DNA from: Lycorma delicatula
Taxonomy: Eukaryota; Arthropoda; Insecta; Hemiptera; Fulgoridae
Direction: 5' to 3'
NCBI RefSeq assembly: GCF_047948215.1
Contig: NC_134460.1
Location: 9,295,501-9,359,500 of the forward strand
Length of the DNA stretch: 64,000 bases
The notes below the pieces were generated by a model. It was not told the DNA's origin. It saw only the letters and a program-made list of their open reading frames with translations, and did no database searches. Each line of letters starts with the position of its first letter. Positions within the stretch are counted from its first letter, which is position 1. Of this stretch, positions 56,107-64,000 are shown piece by piece. The position numbers and the translations under genes are program-made.

Positions 56107-56368
56107 CTTTTTTTGCGCAACCTTTTGTAATGATATACTAACGAGTTTAAAAAATTTATCCTAACATTTTCCAGTATTATAGCATTTCTTCATTAAGTAC
56201 TGAACGTTTCCGAGTATGTCTCTGATAGGAAACAGAACCGATCTCTCTATATTTCTTTATTAAACGACGAATTAAACATTTATTTGGTACACTTTTACTC
56301 GGAATTAAAATTGAAAATCTTCTTGACACAAAACAAAAGATTTTAGTATTTCTACAATAAAAATCCAT
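55610..56368 (-). pseudogene. Mariner-type transposase pseudogene
   Basis: Minus frames: MDFYCRNTKIFCFVSRRFSI to PNKCLIRRLIKKYREIGSVS and RKRSVLNEE (N-terminal helix-turn-helix part, aligned to PNKASVLRLVAKFRETGSV of the first element). Then, in another frame, VYCAISMRRIIGPIFFGNAF and NADLYQEIVMQFV, the segment between the first and second catalytic Asp. The second Asp block is decayed (FNKMGYMTHGK). Multiple breaks. Confidence 0.8.
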
Positions 56369-56577
56369 TCTTCCAAGTTCAAAATCATTTCTTCATAATG
56401 AAAAACACAAATAACCAAATACAACTGACTGTTCACAAAAAAGAAATAGATTATATCAGCTAATTATAAAAAAACAACAATAGGTAGTGTGCTACCAACC
56501 TCTTCATCCGAAATTTTTGTATTAACTTTTCTAAAAAGTATTTTGCACCGGTTGCGTTTTAAAACAAACATCCAGTA

Positions 56578-56946
56578 TAAGGTGAAGTTAAGTGACAACG
56601 GTTCATGTAAAAATGTGTATCAGTTTTCATTATACTACAATAAGAGAATCTTCTAGTAATATTGTGTCAGAAATGATCATCCATATGTCTGAGAATATTA
56701 AAAATTTGACAAAAGACAAAAAATCAAAGATTAAGACTTAAGATATTAAATCACTGAAAAGGGTTATCAAATTGTTTTTTTTTAACAAAACGAAACGCAT
56801 ATACTTAATTGTTATTGTATGTAATCTCTTTAAGATATTTAGTACAAGAGTTATAAAGAGAAATAATAATTTATTGCGCTTTCTTGTAAGAAATATAATC
56901 AAAATTCTCTAAGGAATTAATGAAAATATGTTTGTTAGTTACTGTA

Positions 56947-57000
<54 letters not shown>

Positions 57001-59029
57001 ATTAAAAGAGAGGGAATGATAGAACACATTTTGTAGTTTCCTTACAAAATGTAAGCTTCATTTTATGACTAAGGATTTGGATTAGCATATATATTGTGCG
57101 AAAGCTTGGATTAATCTCTGATGTCACCAACGCCTGGATGCAGGGTTTTTGATATAGGCTATAAAGCTGAGAAAGGAACACAAATCTCAAATATATACTC
57201 GTGTGTATATACATATATATCCTTTATATAGATGCATAATCCACCTTGATTTAGATTTCCTTACTTGGTGGCCTATACAATGAAACTAAATTAATTAATA
57301 CTTTCTGCCTATTATTCTTAAATTATTATCTTATAATCCAAACGCCTTATAGGTAAATCCTCGTTTTTAATAAATTAATTATTAAATTATTTATAATTTA
57401 TTATTTTACCATATTTTTTTGTAAGTTTGCATCATATATAATTTTACTTTTTACGAGCATAACAGTTTTATTATTACAATTTGTTCTTAAAATAATAGAT
57501 ATAATTACTCCCACCCTACATAGTATCAAAAAGTTTTAATACCAGCCAAGACTATTTATTTAATGATTAGAAAAATAATTTTTATCGATGAAATCTGAAA
57601 GTACTTGAAAGGCCTGCATATTACTTAAGAACAATCCCTATCAGATTACTATTTCTATTAGATGTTATTAATGCAACTCATTGGCGGGGGATCAAGCAAA
57701 GGAAAGTGTTAAGTTTTTAAGTGGTACGTTAAAATTAAGGTTACAGAATGTAAACATCCACCTTGTTTTTAGGCTTCTACGAATACTTATTTTAAATATA
57801 TCTTCAATCATTAGTTTACACACTTTTAGGTAAAATTCATTTTCGTACACAGATAACAACTCATATTTATAAAATTTATGAGTATTTAAAAATTTTAAGT
57901 CATTAACATGAAACAAATACATGTTTGCTAAAATAAAATTTTTAGGGTGAAGGGCTTTTATTTTTATAATGATATACTCGCAGTCATAATTTTCTTATAT
58001 TGTAGTTTTGTCATAAAATGTTTATTTAAATTATTTTTTCATGCTATTACTACTATTGTTATTTTAAAAAAAAAACTCATAGATATTTTATTTGTAAAAT
58101 CCAGTCTTCTTTCAGACGTAGTAACTCCTCATTATCCCAAATTTTTATAAGAGATTTAAATAATTTTGCTCTCTGACAACTTAAAATTTCAGAAGTATAA
58201 AAATTCCAAAACATAGTAGCCTATAACGTACATAGAGTATATTATATAACACGTCCCTATTTAGTATAACTTCTGATATAATAAAGTCAACAAAATTAAT
58301 TTAAAAAATTGTTACACAAAGTTACACAAGTAGTTATATATATATAGATAAACACACATACAGAGACAGAGAGAGACACAATTATTTTAGAAAGGTATTC
58401 GATCATCCGAAATAACCTTTTTTTTTTAACTGAATGTTTTCTAGAATGTAATCTTTCTGGCTACCACAAGATAAAAAGCTACTCGACACAATCATGTATA
58501 ACACCATATATATTTTTATAAGATTAGTTTCATTTTTACCAAACAATAAAACTTTTTTATAAATTACAAAGTAGAAAACATATTTTTTACTTAATTTATT
58601 ATTAGTAATTTCCTAATAGGTAAACAGTAATTTTTTTTTTAAATAAAAAATAAATTTATTAATATATAGAAAAACTAACAGGAAAAAAATTAAATTTACT
58701 TATTCTCAAAGTAACAACAGACTTACGGTATTCATTATTTATGACAGATAAATTTTGATACATTTGAAGGACACCAAGCCAAACCGAAATATATACTCAG
58801 AAGTACCTTCCCAAAGAAACATAATTTTATCTTGATTGTACGCATTTATAAGGAAAATATTATGCATTAATATCTTGAAAGATTCGAATAGTGGGCGGGA
58901 AATCTAACAGTAATTTTCTTTCGATAAATAGTACTATTCTATTAAAAAATAAATGGTATACCATATAATTCTGTATAATGAATCTATGTTTTAACGTAGT
59001 TTCAATTGTATATATTTTCACCGAATGAC
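56578..59029. other. AT-rich spacer, no supported gene
   Basis: A TA run of about 49 bases at 56949-56997. Short frames at 57002-57214, 57692-57922 and 57947-58150 have no recognised domain. Confidence 0.55.
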
Positions 59030-59700
59030 TTCGACGGCACTTGGAACTTTAAAACCTTATGGTAGCCCTGAAAAGGGTTGTTTGAGGTTTCTGGAATGGT
59101 GGTCTTGAACAGGGCCGTTTTTGTGTTAGCTCTGAGAAGAGCTGTTAGGTCCCGATGCTGGTCTCCACAATGCCGACTCGGTTGTAGTAGGGGAATTGCG
59201 ACTCGTCCATTGGAATAAGACCGAGCTTCCCCTGAACGGCAGTTGGGTTCCCACTACAGTGTAGCAGTGGTGGCCCCTAGAGCCCCACAGTGTCGGAGTC
59301 GGTCGTCTTCCGCCGGCGCAGCCGAGACGTTCTCCCCGTACGACTCTACGCTAGGCCGGCTACTGCTGCAGAGTTCACCGGCCAGGGCGATTGAAGCCTG
59401 ACGAGCTGGGGCGGGAAGGTAGCGTCCGCGCCCAGCGGCTTCCTCGGCGGGAATGTAGACATCCTCCAAGAGGTCCCACGTTGATTCGGCCAGGGAACTT
59501 CTTCAGTCTTCTTCCATCTTATCCTTCTTCTTCTTTTTCTAGCTCTTCTCCAGGCGGTGGTCAACGATCGACGACGAATTCAAAATTCTCTCTGGTGTAA
59601 TGCTCTTTTATTGGAGCCTGGGGGTGGTGGGGCCGCAGGGCCGCTATGGTGGGAGATCTGCGCGATCAGCTACGTGGTGGGAGTGATGCTTGTGCAAGAG
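59030..59700. other. CpG-rich island of about 0.65 kb, unassigned
   Basis: Abrupt GC- and CpG-rich sequence (many cg between 59250 and 59660) in AT-rich surroundings. Minus-strand frames of 71-72 codons (59254-59469, 59346-59564) and a 69-codon plus frame show no domain I recognise. Options are a fragment of a transposon, the promoter or first-exon CpG island of a host gene, or retroposed histone-related mRNA, given the stem-loops at its left edge. No TSD or A-tail was found. Confidence 0.5.
59064..59143 (-). promoter_or_regulatory. Three histone-mRNA-like 3' stem-loops in a row
   Basis: Minus-strand sequences: agctcttctcagagct (59143-59128), ggccctgttcaagacc (59116-59101) and aacccttttcagggct (59079-59064). 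The histone consensus is GG(C,T)(C,T)CTTTTCAG(A,G)(A,G)CC with a 6-bp stem and 4-base loop. The first and third form good stems; the second is decayed but keeps the flanking acc that follows histone loops. No HDE-like CAAGAAAGA is seen downstream. No histone coding sequence lies upstream. Confidence 0.5.
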
Positions 59701-62700
59701 CGTACGTATATGATGATGTATATACAACAGTAAATTAATGTTTATACAACAGTACAATAAAAATATTTTAATTCATTTTTAATATATTTTTAAATACTAA
59801 AAAAAAAAATGAATAAAAATAAGATAATTAAGGAGTTAATTAAAAACTAAATAAATGTACGGAAAAAAGTTAAAATGTTATTAAAATAAAATGGTAAAAC
59901 GTGTAATTTCAGAAAAGCATACAGATAAATATTTCTAAAATTATATGCGCACTTCGATTATTAAAGAAAAATCATCATTATTCCTTATATTAGGATTAGT
60001 AAATGTAAAAAACTAATTTAAAAAATTAAGTAAATAAATAAAACAAACACAATAGATAAATTGCCAATAAAATAAATAATAAATGATTTAACAATTTTTT
60101 AATAAGAAATATTATAAAGTTAATAATCAGTACATATCAAACACTACAAAAGGATGTTTCTATCTCTGTTTATTAACAACAATTAAATAAAAACAATTAT
60201 ATTTTATTTTAATTAGCTTATAAACAGAGACAAATACATTACTACTTTTTATAACATTTCATAAAGAACAAAAATTGTTTGTTTATTATTTATTTTTGAT
60301 ATTTTTTTAAATATATTATCTCCATTGATTTTATATCTATAATTAATTTTAAAATTCTCACGTATCTACTTATGATGGTAATTTAACAATCAAAATGCGC
60401 TTCTAATTTTGTTTTTTTTGTTTTTTTTTGTTTATGACAATGCTAATTACAAATAATCTTATTTACCTATAAACTAAGTGCAATATGATAATAATATGAG
60501 AAATTAAATAATATCCATAAAATGATTGTGGCCGTAATTTTAATTAAATAAATTAAAAATCCTTTAAGTACCAAAGGAATAATTCATGACTTAGTAGAAG
60601 ATTGTAGATAAATATGTATCCAGGTTAATAGTATATATTTTCCAAAAAAACTTAAATTAAAAAAAAAATGTAATAAATTAAACTAACAATTCAGCGCAAT
60701 AAAATTAATTAAAAAATTACACTCAAATTTACTTTTATAAAAATGTAAATCCGGGATGAACAGTAATAAAAATGTACTTAGAAATAAAAATATAATTAAG
60801 TGCAAAGTACATATCGTTGAGGGTGATATTTATCTCTGCGCATCTTATCTATACCGTTTCTTTAATTAAGCTAATATGAACAACTGTTATCAATAAATCG
60901 CACGCAAATATCATACACGTTCATATTTAATATTTCAGTATAATTGTATAATTTTACGTTTAAATTCTGCTGAATAATGTTTGATTTACTCTACGTTTTA
61001 TGAGCTGATAAACATTCGATTGAAGATAATATAAAAAAAGCATGACATAGCATAATTTAAAAGTTCGCATTAAATAATAAAATCGGTTTTTTATACAGTA
61101 TCATTAAAGGAAATGTACGAACAATGCAGATGCATGGGCATAACAAAATTAAAAATGATTTAAAGTAGCATTAAAAACATATGAATCTTATGAACATTTT
61201 ATCAGTTATTTTCTGTCACATGGTTTCGTTTTACATTACCGTCGTTTGGTGTTATCCAAACACTGTTCATAATTATTTTTTAGTTGCAGGATAAATTACA
61301 CTATGATAACATTTACACATGATATACATATACAACAAGAATAATGACTGCTATATCAGGCTTACTACACCGGGGAAGCAGTATGCTATTTCAGGGAAAT
61401 AGTTTGTTTGTTCTTAGCCTCAAGAGGAATGGCAGTCTTCACAACAGGTAAAATCCATTGTTTCTGCTTTCTCTCTAAGATTTCTTAGTAAACCCTCCAT
61501 CCACTGTAGTTAGAAAACTAGGAAGTAAGTAAGAGAGATGGTGAATTACTTTTTACCATCACATTTTATGTTTGTAAGTTCTTAGGATCGCTCGGAATCG
61601 TGCTCTAAGCAGCAAAATAAAATCGAGAAGAACATGGTTAAGCTCTTTAACTCGCTGTAAATCACCACGCGAAGTTTTGTCAAACTATCTGGGTCTGATA
61701 TTAATTCTCAACAACGTGTAGATAATATCGAAATATTCAATGTAATAAGTCGATTGAGGCTTGGACTCATGATAGTAAAAAAGTTCTACCACACAGGGAT
61801 AACTAGCAAGGCTACACCTTCAAATAAAGGCAAGCTCTGCTCTACCCGGGCCGTCACATTTCTCATTTTATTACTGGTGATTCTAGCTGTTCAATTTTTG
61901 GTTTAAAATTCAAGCCTTATTAAATCCTTGTTTTTAGTGACTGATATCAGCTGATTTTTTGGTTTGTTTTAGGAAAATCTATAAACTGAATTGGAACTGT
62001 TCTGTTTGTTTATTATATTGCATGGTTACATGGAGTGTTTCAAAGGAACATTTTTTTTTTTTTTACCTTCAGTTGTGGCTCTTATAGTATTTGTCGCGGA
62101 TGGTTCTCAATTATAGTCATGTTCAAAAGTTTATGGCATTATCTTACATCTTTTTTATATTTATTTTTATTGTCGACAATCTTTTTTTGTCATTGGTAAC
62201 GGTGTTCCTTTAGTAGTATTTTTAAAGGTTAAACTGCATTTATATAAACCTAAGTTAGATTATCATTTTGAATCGTTTATTAATATTGATTGTTTGAAAA
62301 TAAAACTGTGTGGTGTTAATAAAATGTATAAACCTTTAGATCGCCAGTTGAACGATAATGCGCTTTAACTAAACAATCCCAGATCCTCAATAATAGTAAC
62401 TAATCAATCCGAGATCCTCAAATCTCAAAACACCTTCAAATAAAGCCAACGGTTTACGTCTCAATAGACTAGAGGTAAACTCTTTTACTGTGAAGCCGGT
62501 TGTTACACTATGATAAGTTCCTGTGATTAATTGCGCATTATTAAAGCGGTCCTGCCTGCCTTGTGGATTCGTCAAGACCTAAATGACTAACAGATTAATG
62601 CTTAAGCATGTAGTGATCCCCCCTCCGGTACAAAATTCATTTCTGTCGATGAAATCTTACCAAATAAGAAGGAAATTATGTTCCACGTCTCAATTATTCC

Positions 62701-62835
62701 GAGGTCATTCTGGGCTTGAGTTATAAATGATTTAGTAAATCATGTACTGTAGCCCGTGGAAAACAGCAGGAGGATATCTTTATTTCATTTTTAAATCGTC
62801 GGACATGCTATAACACGCATGGTGTTAGATGGATA
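59701..62835. other. Spacer of about 3.1 kb without a supported gene
   Basis: 59750-61350 is strongly AT-rich. 61370-61870 is less AT-rich, with cacagggataactagc near 61793, but no clear gene or repeat identity. Confidence 0.5.
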
Positions 62836-62864
62836 AAACTAAGGTGAAAATTTGATATCAACTT

Positions 62865-63232
62865 GCCTAGATTCGAACCTGACATAAAAAGATCTTCTTT
62901 TCTTTTTCCTGTTTAGCCTCCGGTAACTACTGTTTAGATAATTCTTCAGAGGATGAATGAGGATGATATGTATGAGTGTAAATGAAGTGTAGTCTTGTAC
63001 ATTCTCAGTTCGACCATTCCTGAGATGTGTGGTTAACTGAAACCCAACCACCAAAGAACACCGGTACCCACCGGATTACTCAAATCCGTGTAAATATAAC
63101 TGGCTTTACTAGGACTTGAACGGTGGAACTCTCGGCTTCCAAATCAGCTGATTTGGGAAGACGCGTTCATCACAAGACCAACCCGGTGGGTGACATAAAA
63201 AGATCTAGAAGTAAGCATTCTAACTACTACAA
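62865..63232 (-). mobile_element. tRNA-like SINE relic used as target by SINE-1
   Basis: Joining the flanks of the SINE-1 insertion and removing one TSD gives, on the minus strand, an A-box-like tgtagtagttagaatg, then after about 35 bases a B box ggttcgaatct. The spacing fits a tRNA-derived head, probably an old relative of SINE-2. Confidence 0.6.
62896..63190 (-). mobile_element. SINE-1 copy, full length, perfect 16-bp TSD
   Basis: The repeat tgacataaaaagatct (62880-62895, 63191-63206) bounds it exactly. Minus strand: ccaccgggttggtcttgtga head, perfect palindrome ccaaatcagctgatttgg (63139-63156), body and tail ggaaaaagaaaag. TSD identity indicates a recent insertion. Confidence 0.95.
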
Positions 63233-64000
63233 CAGCTCGGTATGTTAGAAGTAATACTTGACCAAAGAAAATACATTTGAGGTTTTGAAGTACGGGGATT
63301 ATGATCCCTTCCACAGGTACGTAACTATTGAATTGATTTTCTTACGGCTTACGAAATGATATGTGGATAATTAAAGAGTCCTGAAGGAAAATTGTAGGTC
63401 TTATATATTATTATAAGTATTTTATACACCTTTACTTTTTTATGTGCGTAACTAAATGTAAGTTATTTTTAATCTAAATAATTTGTCATATTAGCTATTT
63501 AATAGAAGTTAGCTTATTACTAAATAATAACACACACAGTGTAAAAGAATCTGAGAAAAACACCTTAACGTAAAACAATGATTTAGTACTTCATTTACTT
63601 TTTGGATATTCTCCAAGTAGATTTTTTCTTTTTTTCATTATACACAATAAAAACAAGGAAAACAGTAGGTCAACATTCACGACGCTTATATGTGAGGGAA
63701 TGAACGTTTTTATATGAGAAAATGTTTGTATGGTTCATTCATTATAAATTCTAATCCCCCCTTGATTATGCGGGTCAACTGTAGGGTATAAGAGAAATTC
63801 TTATCTCATTAAGAGCACGCTCACCGCTCTAGCTGGCCAAATACACTTTTAAATATGTACTAACTAGATTTTAGATGGAAAACTCGCTTCACCTCATTCC
63901 ACAAGAGGTAAATTTTTGATACATCAGATCCAACACGTAAATTTTTTATAAAATTATAAAAGTCACTTAACGCACACTTTTTCCAACTAATGTAATAATT
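63233..64000. other. Spacer to the window end, no gene seen
   Basis: Nothing recognised. Confidence 0.55.

Larger units (their letters stand above)
55182..56575 (-). mobile_element. Mariner-type transposon relic, 1394 bp
   Basis: Plus-strand left end ccaggtgttttgttttaaaa and inverted right end ctggatgtttgttttaaaac both continue into cg(t,c)aaccg; TA flanks both ends (55180-55181, 56576-56577). Same superfamily and terminus style as the element at 20511, but a different family. It holds a TA run (56062-56104) and two perfect palindromes (55546-55602). Confidence 0.85.

Noticed and set aside
61780..61815. aaaagttctaccacacagggataactagc resembles a conserved 28S rRNA segment (piecewise)
   Set aside because: Only about 20 bases match, with small indels; the flanks on both sides do not fit 28S. 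Too short for an rRNA call.
62839..63054. MVVGFQLTTHLRNGRTE-type frames at 62839, 46432 and similar at 40624 and 23680
   Set aside because: They fall inside SINE-1 copies; SINEs are non-coding and the shared frames reflect shared DNA.

Overview
The window is eukaryotic. It is visibly AT-rich, full of TA, CA and GA microsatellites, and built almost entirely of transposable elements in every state of decay. I found no convincing host protein-coding gene, no canonical functional tRNA or rRNA gene, and nothing prokaryotic. The mixture (several non-LTR retrotransposon lineages with poly-A tails, tRNA-headed SINEs, mariner-type transposons, Helitron-like ends, one TTAA-flanked transposon) fits an arthropod, most likely an insect with a large repeat-rich genome. 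A hemipteran is my best guess, at low confidence.

Layout. 1-1.07 kb: 3' part of a Helitron-like element and a compound microsatellite. 1.6-3.4 kb: an old LINE relic and two tRNA-derived SINEs, one with a perfect 15-bp target-site duplication (TSD). 4.9-8.5 kb: an internally deleted LINE with TSDs, a jockey relic and a rearranged LINE. 10.3-13.4 kb: two copies of the main SINE and a long, recent LINE copy. 14.0-16.7 kb: Helitron-like elements, one holding about 0.9 kb of almost pure purine sequence. 16.9-18.3 kb: a TSD-flanked LINE with a dead RT active site. 20.5-22.9 kb: a mariner-type transposon and a foldback-containing dispersed repeat. 23.7-35.9 kb: SINE, LINE pieces, a second copy of the dispersed repeat, a large inverted repeat, a long CA/GA array, a Helitron-like element, a LINE with a long RT frame, a three-unit tandem array with CTCF-like motifs, and an ancient LINE relic. 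37.4-41.1 kb: R1-like LINE, SINE, an unassigned retroposon with a 13-bp TSD, and a SINE with a perfect hairpin. 43.8-49.6 kb: jockey and R1-like relics, a nested SINE and more inverted repeats. 50.5-53.3 kb: a Kolobok-like transposon carrying a composite LINE insertion. 54.0-56.6 kb: the cleanest LINE 3' half and a second mariner-type relic. 59.0-59.7 kb: a CpG-rich island with three histone-mRNA-like stem-loops. 62.9-63.2 kb: a SINE nested in an older tRNA-like repeat.

How it fits together. The main LINE family (here LINE-A, RTE-like; protein ends in WRAASNQSND, followed by poly-A) is present six or seven times. Copies at 12.2, 16.9, 27.7 and 54.0 kb are nearly identical where they overlap, so it was active recently. 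TSDs of 10-16 bp read by eye around many LINE and SINE copies show target-primed reverse transcription as the main builder of this locus. Short perfect or near-perfect inverted duplications recur inside elements, pointing to repeated template-switch or snap-back events. Nothing here looks like an operon or a new protein-coding system. The oddest objects are the polypurine block in a Helitron-like element, the composite LINE insertion inside the Kolobok-like element, the internally deleted LINE with an open fused frame, and the triple histone-type stem-loop.
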